Origin: Steroidobacteraceae bacterium
GTDB lineage: Bacteria > Pseudomonadota > Gammaproteobacteria > Steroidobacterales > Steroidobacteraceae
DNA length: 64,000 bases
Assembly (NCBI GenBank): GCA_025458865.1
Contig: JALORP010000001.1
Coordinates: 62,001 to 126,000, forward strand
Reading direction: 5' to 3'
Shown: in pieces, positions 25,581-34,322 of the stretch
How positions within the stretch are numbered: the stretch's first letter is position 1
How the letters are laid out: every line of letters begins with the position of its first letter
The notes under the pieces: generated by a model
Databases searched by the model: none
What the model was told of the DNA's origin: nothing
Seen by the model: the letters and a program-made list of their open reading frames with translations, nothing else
Translations under genes and position numbers: made by a program

Positions 25581-27212
25581 TCAGATTCGTGCCAGCGCCT
25601 CGACGATGTTCTCGCAGAAGTTCTCGCGGCCGATGAGCGCGATCACGCCGGCCTTTTCGAGCTTGGCGGCCACGCGCGGGTTGGCGCCGGTGATCATCAC
25701 GCGCACACCGCGGCGCTGCAGGTCCTGGATGGCCTCCTCCAGCGCCTGCACGCCCGTGATGTCCATGAAGGGCACCCAGCGCAGGCGGATGATCAGCACC
25801 CGCGGGTCGGTGTGGGTGAAGGCCAGCGCGCGCTCGAAGTTCTCCACCGCCCCGAAGAAGAACGGCCCCTCGACCTTGTAGACCAGCACGTCCGGCGGAA
25901 GGGGGCCGGCGCCGCGGGCGGTGAGCTCATCCTGCAGTTCCTCCGCGCCGACCTGCTGGACCTCGACGCTCGCGGCCATGCGCCGGAGGAAGTGCAGCGT
26001 GGCGAGGATCACGCCGATGTTCACGGCCACCACGAGATCCACGAACACGGTGAGCCCGAAGGTCACGAGCAGGATCGCGACGTCGGCCCGCGGCGCGCGC
26101 CGCACCATGTGCACGACGTGCCGGACCTCGCTCATGTTCCACGCGACCACGAACAGGATCGCGGCGAGCGCCGCGAGCGGCACGTTCACGGCGAGCGGCG
26201 CGAGGAACAGGATCACCAGCACCAGCGTGGCGGCGTGGACGATGCCGGCCAGGGGGCTCGTGCCGCCGTTCCTGACGTTGGTCGCCGTGCGGGCGATCGC
26301 GCCGGTGGCGGCGAAGCCGCCGAAGAAGGGCGTGGCGATGTTGGCGAGGCCCTGGCCGACGAGCTCCTGGTTCGAGTCGTGGCGCGTGCCGGCCATGCCG
26401 TCGGCCACGACGGCGGACAGGAGCGACTCGATCGCGCACAGCATGGCGATCGTGAACGCCGGGCCCATGAGCTCGATCACCTTGGCCGCGGTGACGTCCG
26501 GGACGCCGACCGCCGGCAGGCCCGAGGGCACGCCGCCGAAGGCGGTGCCGATGGTCGCCACGCCCTCGAAGGCGAAGACGCTCTGCAGCCCGGTGGCGAA
26601 GAGGAGCGCCGCGAGGGGTCCGGGAATGCGCTTCAGGCCCGGCACCCGGCTGGCGAACACGACCACCAGCAGCGACGCGGCGGCGAGCGCCGTCGTCGCC
26701 GGGTGCAGGCCGGGCAGGGCGGCCAGCAACTCCGGCAGCTGCTCGTGGAAGTGCGCGCCGGCGGGCGCCGGCAGGCCGAAGAAGTCCTTCCACTGGCCGA
26801 CGAAAATGATGAGGCCGATGCCGGCGGTGAAGCCGACGATCACCGGCGCCGGGATGAACTTGATGATGCTGCCGAGGCGCGCGAGCCCGAGCAGCAGGAC
26901 CATGACGCCGGCCATGAGAGTGGCGATCTGCAGTCCCTCGATGCCGTGCGTGGCCGTGATCCCGGACAGGATCACGATGAAAGCGCCGGTGGGCCCCGCG
27001 ATCTGAAGGCGGCTGCCGCCGGCGGCCGAGACGATGAAGCCTGCGACGATCGCCGTGTAGATGCCCTGCTCGGGCTTCGCGCCGGAGGCGATCGCGAAGG
27101 CCATGGCGAGCGGCAGCGCCACCACGCCGACGGTCACGCCAGAAATGACGTTGGGCAGCCAGTGGCTGCGGCCGAGCAGGCCCTGGCGGTAGGCGTCGAC
27201 GATTGCGAGCAT
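25581..27212 (-). CDS. SulP family anion transporter with STAS domain
   Basis: A 543-residue inner-membrane transporter. About 12-14 helices occupy residues 20-410, opening with the family block [21 protein letters not shown] and [12 protein letters not shown]. The cytosolic STAS domain (about 435-540; [20 protein letters not shown]) follows. SulP proteins move sulfate, bicarbonate, molybdate or C4-dicarboxylates; substrate is not decided by sequence. It is divergent from the MgtA-like ATPase gene. Confidence 0.93.
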   Translation of the reverse strand: MLAIVDAYRQGLLGRSHWLPNVISGVTVGVVALPLAMAFAIASGAKPEQGIYTAIVAGFIVSAAGGSRLQIAGPTGAFIVILSGITATHGIEGLQIATLMAGVMVLLLGLARLGSIIKFIPAPVIVGFTAGIGLIIFVGQWKDFFGLPAPAGAHFHEQLPELLAALPGLHPATTALAAASLLVVVFASRVPGLKRIPGPLAALLFATGLQSVFAFEGVATIGTAFGGVPSGLPAVGVPDVTAAKVIELMGPAFTIAMLCAIESLLSAVVADGMAGTRHDSNQELVGQGLANIATPFFGGFAATGAIARTATNVRNGGTSPLAGIVHAATLVLVILFLAPLAVNVPLAALAAILFVVAWNMSEVRHVVHMVRRAPRADVAILLVTFGLTVFVDLVVAVNIGVILATLHFLRRMAASVEVQQVGAEELQDELTARGAGPLPPDVLVYKVEGPFFFGAVENFERALAFTHTDPRVLIIRLRWVPFMDITGVQALEEAIQDLQRRGVRVMITGANPRVAAKLEKAGVIALIGRENFCENIVEALARI

Positions 27213-27396
27213 GGGACTGGAGATCGCTGGCTCAGCTCCGCCGCATTGTCACGCGCGGGCGGCACGGCGTCATCCCGGGGCATATGCGGATTCCGCCGGA
27301 ATGCCCGGAAGCTGCGGCGAGGGCCATAATGGACGGCGACCCGCGATGCGCGGCCGGGCCGGTCCCGCTCGCTGCCGCGCGGTCAGGAAAAGGTCG

Positions 27397-29943
27397 GTGC
27401 CCGAGGATCTTCCCTTCTGGAGCCGCGCCCCCGCCGAGTTGTTCGACGCGCTCGAGACGGGCGCGTCGGGCCTGACTGCGGCTCGTGCGAAGGAGCGCCT
27501 GGAGCGGGTCGGCCCGAATCTCGTCGCGCCCCGGAGCAGCGCCGGGCCACTGCGGCTTCTGCTGCGCCAGTTCACGAGCCCCCTGGTCCTGATCCTCGTC
27601 GTGGGTGCGGCGGTCTCGCTCGCGTTGCACGACTGGATCGACGCAACCATCATCCTTGTCATCGTCGCCGGCAGCGGCGTGCTGGGCTTCTTTCAGGAGT
27701 TCCGTGCGTCCCGAGCGATGGCAGCCCTGCAGCGGCGCCTCGAACTGACGACGATGGTGCTGCGCGACGGCCAGGCCATCCCGCTGCCGGTTAGCGAGGT
27801 GGTGCCTGGGGACGTCCTGCTCCTCTCCGCCGGCAATCTCGTGCCGGCCGACGGCCTCGTGCTGGAGGCGCGCGACTTCCTGGTCAGCGAGGCGGCGCTG
27901 ACCGGCGAGTCCTTCCCCGTCGAGAAGCAGCCCGGTGTCGCAGCGGCCGACGCCCCCCCGGCGGCACGGACCAATGCGGTTTTCCTCGGGTCCTCGGTCC
28001 GCAGCGGCACGGCGCGCGTGCTGGTGGTCAAGACCGGCATGAGCACGGCCTACGGAGCCATCGCCGCACGACTCGGCCGAAGGCCGCCGGAGACCGATTT
28101 CGCACGGGGGCTCCGGCATTTCGGCGGGCTGCTGATGCGCGTGATGCTCCTCGTGGTCCTGTTCGTGCTGGTGGTGAACCAGGCCGCCGACCGGCCGCTG
28201 GCGGAGTCGCTGCTGTTCGCAGTCGCGCTGGCGGTCGGCCTCTCGCCGGAGCTGCTTCCCGCCATCGTCTCGGTGACGCTGTCCGCGGGCGCCCGCCACC
28301 TGGCTCGAGGCGGGGTGCTCGTCCGGCGCCTCGAGTCCATCGAAAACCTGGGCAGCATGGACGTGCTGTGCACCGACAAGACCGGGACGCTGACGACCGG
28401 CGTGATGACGCTCGAATCCACTGCCGATCCTTATGGCGTGGCTTCGTCGGAGGTCCGCAAGCTCGCGTTCCTCAACGCTGCTCTCGAGACCGGCATCGAG
28501 AACCCACTCGATGCGGCGCTGGTGACGATGGGCCGCGCCGAGGGGCTGCAGACAGAGGGCGTGCGGAAGGTCGACGAAATCCCCTACGACTTTCACCGCC
28601 GCCGCCTGACTATCGTCGTCGAGGAATCCGGATCGGCCGGCCGCCACATGCTGATCACCAAGGGCGCGTTCGCAAACGTGCTCGAGGTCTGCGACACCGT
28701 GGCCGACGCGTCGGGCGAGCGGCCAGTGGACGACGCCGCGCATGCGGCACTCTCGGCGTGGTTCGAGGCGCAGGGTGCCAGGGGCTCGAGGGTGCTGGCG
28801 CTGGCGACGCGCGTGGTCGACGCGAAGCCCAGCTACGTCCGCGAGGACGAGTCGGCCATGACGTTCCGAGGGTTCCTGTGCTTCCTGGACCCGCCAAAAC
28901 CCGGAGCGGCACGTGCCATTGCGGCCCTCGCGGAGCGAGGCGTCAGCGTGAAGGTCGTGAGCGGCGACAATCGCTACGTCACCGCGCACCTGGCCTCCCT
29001 CGTGGGCCTGCAGCAGACAGCCATGCTCACGGGGGAGCAGGTCGCACAGATGCGCGACGAGGCGCTGTGGCACGAGGCGCCTCTGACCGACCTGTTCGTC
29101 GAGATCGATCCGCAGCAGAAGGAGCGTATCGTGCGCGCGCTGCAGCGCGCCGGGCATGCCGTCGGCTACCTGGGCGACGGCATCAACGACGCGCCGGCCC
29201 TGCACGCCGCGGACGTCGGCATCTCGGTCGACGATGCCGTGGACGTGGCGCGCGAGAGCGCGGACGTCGTGCTGTTGCGGCCCGACCTCGACATGCTGCG
29301 CCAGGGCCTGGAAGACGGCCGGCGCAGCTTCGCCAATACCCTGAAATACATCTCGATCACCACGAGTGCGAACTTCGGCAACATGATCAGCATGGCGCTG
29401 GTCATGCCGTTCATGCCGTTCCTGCCGCTCCTGCCGAAGCAGGTCCTGCTCAACAACCTCCTGTCCGACCTGCCTTCGGTCGCGCTCTCGACTGACAACG
29501 TGGACGCCGCGCAGGCGCGGGTTCCGCAGCGCTGGGACCTGCGCCGCCTGCAGCGCTTCATGGTGGTCTTCGGCCTGGCCAGCTCGGCCTTCGATTTGCT
29601 TACCTTCGCGGTGCTTCTGCTGGTGATCCGGGCCGGGCCGGAGGAATTCCGCAGCGCCTGGTTCGTCGTATCCCTGCTGACCGAGCTCGCGGTCGTGTTC
29701 GTGCTGCGAAGCCCCGGCCCGGCGCTTCGCAGTCGGCCCGGGTCGTTGCTTGTCTGGACGTCGGTGGCGATGTCGGCGGTGTGCCTTGCGCTTCCCTACA
29801 CCGGCCCGTTCGCCGCGCTGCTCGGCTTCACGCCGCTGCCGTGGCCGTTGCTCGCGTTCTCTCTGGCCGTCGTGCTCGCCTACGCAGCGACGACGGAGCT
29901 GCTCAAGCGGCGCTTGCCGGGCCTCGCGGCGCCACCGGCCTGA
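27397..29943 (+). CDS. mgtA: P-type ATPase, MgtA-like magnesium transporter
   Basis: An 848-residue inner-membrane cation pump of the P3B type, which takes up Mg2+ with ATP. Motifs: LTGES (near 169) in the actuator domain, phosphorylated Asp in CTDKTGTLT (near 327), and the hinge GDGINDAPAL (near 592), with ten helices including LPLLPKQVLLNN in the C-terminal group. The GTG at 27397, with AGGAAAAGG just upstream, gives the family's normal N-terminus; the longer frame (62 codons more) overlaps the divergent sulP promoter. The gene name is by family resemblance. Confidence 0.85.
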   Translation: MPEDLPFWSRAPAELFDALETGASGLTAARAKERLERVGPNLVAPRSSAGPLRLLLRQFTSPLVLILVVGAAVSLALHDWIDATIILVIVAGSGVLGFFQEFRASRAMAALQRRLELTTMVLRDGQAIPLPVSEVVPGDVLLLSAGNLVPADGLVLEARDFLVSEAALTGESFPVEKQPGVAAADAPPAARTNAVFLGSSVRSGTARVLVVKTGMSTAYGAIAARLGRRPPETDFARGLRHFGGLLMRVMLLVVLFVLVVNQAADRPLAESLLFAVALAVGLSPELLPAIVSVTLSAGARHLARGGVLVRRLESIENLGSMDVLCTDKTGTLTTGVMTLESTADPYGVASSEVRKLAFLNAALETGIENPLDAALVTMGRAEGLQTEGVRKVDEIPYDFHRRRLTIVVEESGSAGRHMLITKGAFANVLEVCDTVADASGERPVDDAAHAALSAWFEAQGARGSRVLALATRVVDAKPSYVREDESAMTFRGFLCFLDPPKPGAARAIAALAERGVSVKVVSGDNRYVTAHLASLVGLQQTAMLTGEQVAQMRDEALWHEAPLTDLFVEIDPQQKERIVRALQRAGHAVGYLGDGINDAPALHAADVGISVDDAVDVARESADVVLLRPDLDMLRQGLEDGRRSFANTLKYISITTSANFGNMISMALVMPFMPFLPLLPKQVLLNNLLSDLPSVALSTDNVDAAQARVPQRWDLRRLQRFMVVFGLASSAFDLLTFAVLLLVIRAGPEEFRSAWFVVSLLTELAVVFVLRSPGPALRSRPGSLLVWTSVAMSAVCLALPYTGPFAALLGFTPLPWPLLAFSLAVVLAYAATTELLKRRLPGLAAPPA

Positions 29944-29994
29944 GGGCGTCGACGCCGGACGGGCGGCCCTGCCTTTCGGTATGCTGCCGGCCCC

Positions 29995-30657
29995 ATGGAT
30001 CTGGTCAAGGAATTCATCACCTACGTCGCGGCGACCATTGGCGCGCTGTTGCCAATCGTGAATCCGTTTTCGGCAGTCGGGTTGGTGGTCGGGATCACCG
30101 CGCACCTGTCCGAAGACGAGCGCAACGACCAGGTGCGCCGCGCCTGCGTCTACATGTTCGCGATCCTCGTGACCTTCCTCGTCGCGGGCGGCGTGATCAT
30201 GAACTTCTTCGGCATCTCGATCCCAGGGCTTCGCATCGCCGGCGGCCTCGTGGTCAGCTACCTCGGCTTCCGCATGCTGTTCCCGGACGTGCAGGCGCTG
30301 CCGAGCGCCGCGCAGGCCGAGGCGATGACCAAGCAGGACCTGTCGTTCACGCCGCTCGCCATGCCTTCCCTCAGCGGGCCTGGCTCGATCGCGGTGGTGA
30401 TCGGCATCTCCTCGACGCTGCGCACGAGCCGCGGCTTCGAGATGGTCGTGGACTACGTGGCCGTCGCCGTCGGCATCGCGCTGACGGCGCTCATCTCCTG
30501 GCTCGTGCTGCGTGCGTCCGGTCGCCTGAACCGCCTGCTCGGCGCCAACGGCATCAACGCCATGTCGCGGGTGATGGGCTTCCTGCTCATCTGCATCGGC
30601 GTGCAGTTCGTGATCAACGGCGTGCTGGACATCGTCCGCGGCGCCGGGGATGCCTGA
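29995..30657 (+). CDS. MarC family membrane protein
   Basis: A 220-residue, six-helix inner-membrane protein of the MarC/NAAT family. Typical blocks are present: LLPIVNPFSAVGLVVGIT at the start, and FTPLAMPSLSGPGSIAVVIG in the middle. The physiological role of MarC is unsettled; a few relatives transport neutral amino acids. It lies 51 bases after the MgtA-like gene, possibly in one transcript. Confidence 0.9.
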   Translation: MDLVKEFITYVAATIGALLPIVNPFSAVGLVVGITAHLSEDERNDQVRRACVYMFAILVTFLVAGGVIMNFFGISIPGLRIAGGLVVSYLGFRMLFPDVQALPSAAQAEAMTKQDLSFTPLAMPSLSGPGSIAVVIGISSTLRTSRGFEMVVDYVAVAVGIALTALISWLVLRASGRLNRLLGANGINAMSRVMGFLLICIGVQFVINGVLDIVRGAGDA

Positions 30658-30675
30658 GCCGACGCGGCCGAAACC

Positions 30676-32037
30676 TCAGGCGGCCAGCTGCTTCATGGTC
30701 TGCCGGTAGACCGGGCGCACGAGTGCGAACAACAGCGCCGCCAGCGGGAAGGCGACGCAGGCGACCGCCGAGACCGAGTAGCGGATGCCGTCCGTGCCGA
30801 GCACGTGGTCGGACAGCGCCCCGACCACCACCGCGCCGAAGGCGCCCCCCGTCGTATTCATCAGCACCATGAAGATGCCGGTCATCAGGCCACGCATGTT
30901 GGTCGGCGTCACCAGCGCAATGCAGGCGAAAGCGAGGCTGATGGTCGCCGACCAGCAGAGCATGGTGATGACGAACAGCGCCAGGCAAGCGGCCGGAGAA
31001 TCCATCAGCGGGCCGAGGATGGACGGCAGCGCGCCCAGAAACATCGCCCCGAGGCACAGCAGCACCGGTGCATCGAGGTGGCCGCGTCGCTGCAGAAGTC
31101 GCGTGCCCGGTCCGATCAGCAGGGCGCCGCCGATGCCGGCGACGAGGAAGATGCCGCCGTAGCTCCACGAAACATCGGCCGGCGCGAGGCCGTAGGTGCG
31201 CATCAGGAAGGTCGGGTACCACCCGAGGACGCCGTACAGGTAGAAGCCGAAGGCCATGAAGCCGCCGAAGAGCAGAACGTAGAGGCGGGCGTTGGCGCGA
31301 AGGTAGTCGAGAACCTCCGCCAGGCTCGCCGACGCCGGGGCCTGGCCAGGCGACATGCCGCCCCGCGTCGGCTCGCGCACGGTGAAGTAGAGTATCGCGG
31401 CCACGAGGAATCCGGGCAGACCGGTGACGAGGAAGACCAGCCGCCAGCCCTCGATGTCCTGCCAGGGGCCGAGGCTGACGCTGCCCATCGAGGAGAACAG
31501 CTGTATGAGCTGTCCGCCGAGCAGGATCGCGAGGCCGCCGCCGATGTAGAAGCCGAGCGTGAACACGCCGATGGGCTTTGCCACGCGGTCGCGCGGGAAC
31601 ATGTCGCCGATCATGGACACGGCCGCCGGGTTGAGCGCCGCTTCTCCGGCGCCGACGCCCATGCGCGCGATGAACAGCGTGACGTAACTCCAGGCCGCGC
31701 CGCAGGCGGCGGTCATGGCCGACCAGACGACGATCGACGCCGACAGCACCGCCGTGCGCGAGCGAGTGTCCACCAATCGGCCCATGGGAATGCCCATGAG
31801 CACGAAGAAGGCGGCGAAGGCCAGTCCGTTCAGCGCTCCCGCCTCGGTGTCCGTCAGCGCCAGCGAACGCTTGACTGGATCCACCAGGAAGGCCATGACC
31901 AGGCGGTCGAGGTAGCCGACGACCGTCGCGACGAGCAGCACGCCGACCGCGTACCAGGCGCGGTCGGGCGGGTAGGGAGCCGCCGTGTCGGCGGCGCGCG
32001 CATCCTCGGACTGCAAGGATCCTCCCAGATGTGGCAT
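30676..32037 (-). CDS. MFS transporter (spinster-like group)
   Basis: A 453-residue, 12-helix inner-membrane transporter. The first helices and loop (GYLDRLVMAFLVDPVKRSLALTD, then PMGRLVDTRSRTAVL) match the spinster-like MFS group common in catabolic clusters of Pseudomonadota. It may move the island's substrate or an intermediate. The ATG at 32037 is chosen over an upstream start 37 codons earlier because that extension lies across a hairpin and a candidate operator. Divergent from the PQQ dehydrogenase. Confidence 0.88.
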   Translation of the reverse strand: MPHLGGSLQSEDARAADTAAPYPPDRAWYAVGVLLVATVVGYLDRLVMAFLVDPVKRSLALTDTEAGALNGLAFAAFFVLMGIPMGRLVDTRSRTAVLSASIVVWSAMTAACGAAWSYVTLFIARMGVGAGEAALNPAAVSMIGDMFPRDRVAKPIGVFTLGFYIGGGLAILLGGQLIQLFSSMGSVSLGPWQDIEGWRLVFLVTGLPGFLVAAILYFTVREPTRGGMSPGQAPASASLAEVLDYLRANARLYVLLFGGFMAFGFYLYGVLGWYPTFLMRTYGLAPADVSWSYGGIFLVAGIGGALLIGPGTRLLQRRGHLDAPVLLCLGAMFLGALPSILGPLMDSPAACLALFVITMLCWSATISLAFACIALVTPTNMRGLMTGIFMVLMNTTGGAFGAVVVGALSDHVLGTDGIRYSVSAVACVAFPLAALLFALVRPVYRQTMKQLAA

Positions 32038-32039
32038 TT

Positions 32040-32064
32040 CACCGGGTGCATTCTGCACCCGGTG
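32040..32064. promoter_or_regulatory. 11-bp perfect hairpin abutting the MFS start codon
   Basis: Arms CACCGGGTGCA and TGCACCCGGTG are separated by three bases and end two bases from the MFS ATG on the minus strand. In RNA it would fold over the ribosome binding region; in DNA it is a 25-bp operator-like palindrome. No clear Shine-Dalgarno stands outside it. Confidence 0.5.
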
Positions 32065-32111
32065 AGCGGCTGCGTCAGGCGGGCGGCCTCCGGTCGCCGC
32101 CGCGGTCTTGA

Positions 32112-32130
32112 CTTGTTGGCGACAAACAAC
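32112..32130. promoter_or_regulatory. Candidate TetR operator, site A
   Basis: CTTGTTGGCGACAAACAAC matches 14 of 16 half-site positions of the palindrome at the TetR promoter (54516-54534), with the same 3-base centre. It sits between the divergent MFS and PQQ dehydrogenase genes, 32 bases before the latter's start. Confidence 0.55.
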
Positions 32131-32162
32131 GCATTCTCGGGCCCGCATCCGAGGGGGTTCCG

Positions 32163-34319
32163 ATGCGAAACGCCGGTTCGATGATAGCGTTTTCCGTGCT
32201 GTTCGCCGCAGCCTGGCCCGCGGCCGCGGGCACGTATACGGAAATGCAGGCGGAGACGGGCCGCGAGGCCTATATCCGCTATTGCTCCGAGTGCCACCAT
32301 GCCAGCCTTCGCGGCAGCGCCCACGGTGCGCCGCTGACGGGGAGCGCCTTCCTCACCAGGTGGGGCGGGCGCAGCGCGTCCGAGCTGCTGGGCTACGTGC
32401 GCAAGGAAATGTCCACGACGGTGCCACGCACGGCGGACCAGGACGTCTACCTCGGCATCATCGCCCATATCCTCCGCGCGAACGGCGTGGCGGCCAGCGA
32501 GGTGGCTCTGACGGCCGACTCCGGGGTCCGTGTGGGCAGCGGCTCCGGCGAGGGGCCCGCCGTTGCTTCTGCCGCGTCGGGGTCAGCCGGCGCGGACGGC
32601 CCCGGCGCGGGCAGCGGCGACGAACGCCGCGAGTGGGAGGGCGCCAGCGGCATCGCCGAGGCTGCCATGCGCGCGGGCCAGTGGTCCAACCGCGAGACGA
32701 AGCCGCTCACGCCGGTCACCGACCAGCTGCTGCGCGATCCGCCGGCGTCGTCGTGGCTCAGTTGGCGCCGCACGCTCGATGGCCAGGGCTACAGTCCGCT
32801 CGACCAGGTCAATCGAGGCAACGTGAAGCGGCTGCGCCTCGCATGGGCGATGACCATGCGCGAGGGCAGCAACCAGGTGACGCCGCTCGTACACGACGGC
32901 GTGATGTTCCTGACCCACGCAGCCAACGTCATCCAGGCGATCGACGCGGCGACCGGCGACCTCATCTGGGAGTACGCCTACCAGTACCCGGCGGAGGCGC
33001 GCACCCTGGGCGGGCCGACGCGCAATATCGCCATCTACGGCGACAGGCTGTTCATGGCCACCTACGACGCGGCGATCGTCGCGATCGACGCGCGCTCCGG
33101 CCGCCAGCTGTGGCGCTCGGTCAAGGCCGACTACACCAAGGGCTACACGCACACGGCCGGGCCGGTGATCGCCGGCGGCGTGGTCGTGAGCGGTATCAAT
33201 GGCTGCGAGCGATTCAAGAGGGAAGGTTGCTTCATCACGGGCCACGACCCGGAGACGGGCCGCGAGCTGTGGCGCACCTCTACCATCGCGCTGCCGGGCG
33301 ACCCGAACGACGCAAGCTGGGCCGGCGTGCCGCCCGAGTTGCGCGGTGGCGCCGACAACTGGATCGCTGGCAGCTACGACCCAGAGCTCGGCCTCTACTA
33401 TCTCGGCACCGCGCAGGCGAAGCCCTGGCACGCGGCCAGCCGGCGCATGTCGCCGCTCGATGCCGCGCTCTACACCAACTCGACGCTCGCGATCGACCCC
33501 CGCACGGGGAAGATCCGCTGGCATTTCCAGCACATCCCGGGCGAGACGCTCGACATGGAGACGGGCTTCGAGCGCGTGCTGGTGGACCTGGATGGCGACA
33601 AACTGCTGCTTACCGTCGGCAAGGACGGCCTCCTGTGGAAGCTCGACCGATCCAACGGCCGCTTCCTCGGCTTCACCGAGACGATCTTCCAGGACCTGTA
33701 CGCCAAGCTCGACCATGAGAAGGGTCGGGTCCACTACCGCCAGGACATCATCGACGCGAAGGTCGGCGACTCGGTCTCCGTCTGCCCCAGCATCTACGGC
33801 GGCCACAACTGGCAAGCCACGGCCTATAGCCCCGAGACGCGCTCGCTGATCATCCCGCTGCACCAGCTGTGCATGGACTTCATCGGCCGCGAAGTCGAGA
33901 TGGTGGAGGGCGGCGGCGGCTATGGCGGCGAGTCCACCATGAAGCCGATGCCCGGAACCGACGGCAACTTCGGCCGGCTCAGCTCGTTCGACGTGAAGAC
34001 CCTCAAGCAGCGCTGGAGCCACGTGCAGCGGCCGATGTTCATCACGGGCGTGCTCACGACCGCCGGCGGCCTCGCTTTCGTCGGCGACGTCGACCGGCGT
34101 TTCAAGGCGTTCGACGTCGACACGGGCAAGCTGCTGTGGGAGACGCGCCTCGGTGCGCCGCCGCACGGCTATCCCATCACCTATGCCGTGGATGGCCGGC
34201 AGTATGTTGCGGTGCCGACGGGCATGGGCGTGTTCAAGCTGATGACGGCACAGCAGATGCCGGACATTTACCAGCCGAGCGGCGGGAACCAGCTGTACGT
34301 CTTCGAGCTGGCGGACTGA
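32163..34319 (+). CDS. PQQ-dependent alcohol dehydrogenase with N-terminal cytochrome c domain
   Basis: A 718-residue periplasmic quinoprotein. A signal peptide (to about AAAG) is followed by a single-haem domain (C41SECH45, about 25-110), a Gly/Ala/Ser-rich linker, then an eight-bladed PQQ propeller (about 190-715) with GGHNWQATAYSP and repeated W-docking strands (TGDLIWEYAY, TGKLLWETRLG). It oxidises an alcohol or aldehyde and passes electrons through its own haem to the respiratory chain. Quinohaemoproteins of this kind usually carry the haem at the C-terminus, so the order is reversed. The vicinal Cys pair of methanol dehydrogenase is not seen. GAGGGGG precedes the ATG. Confidence 0.9.
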   Translation: MRNAGSMIAFSVLFAAAWPAAAGTYTEMQAETGREAYIRYCSECHHASLRGSAHGAPLTGSAFLTRWGGRSASELLGYVRKEMSTTVPRTADQDVYLGIIAHILRANGVAASEVALTADSGVRVGSGSGEGPAVASAASGSAGADGPGAGSGDERREWEGASGIAEAAMRAGQWSNRETKPLTPVTDQLLRDPPASSWLSWRRTLDGQGYSPLDQVNRGNVKRLRLAWAMTMREGSNQVTPLVHDGVMFLTHAANVIQAIDAATGDLIWEYAYQYPAEARTLGGPTRNIAIYGDRLFMATYDAAIVAIDARSGRQLWRSVKADYTKGYTHTAGPVIAGGVVVSGINGCERFKREGCFITGHDPETGRELWRTSTIALPGDPNDASWAGVPPELRGGADNWIAGSYDPELGLYYLGTAQAKPWHAASRRMSPLDAALYTNSTLAIDPRTGKIRWHFQHIPGETLDMETGFERVLVDLDGDKLLLTVGKDGLLWKLDRSNGRFLGFTETIFQDLYAKLDHEKGRVHYRQDIIDAKVGDSVSVCPSIYGGHNWQATAYSPETRSLIIPLHQLCMDFIGREVEMVEGGGGYGGESTMKPMPGTDGNFGRLSSFDVKTLKQRWSHVQRPMFITGVLTTAGGLAFVGDVDRRFKAFDVDTGKLLWETRLGAPPHGYPITYAVDGRQYVAVPTGMGVFKLMTAQQMPDIYQPSGGNQLYVFELAD

Positions 34320-34322
34320 ACT

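Noticed and set aside
24780-27329. 849-codon plus-strand frame
   Set aside because: It overlaps the S9 peptidase in another frame and runs antisense to sulP; no domain is seen.
27232-30105. 957-codon minus-strand frame
   Set aside because: It is antisense to the MgtA-like ATPase, whose P-type motifs are intact.
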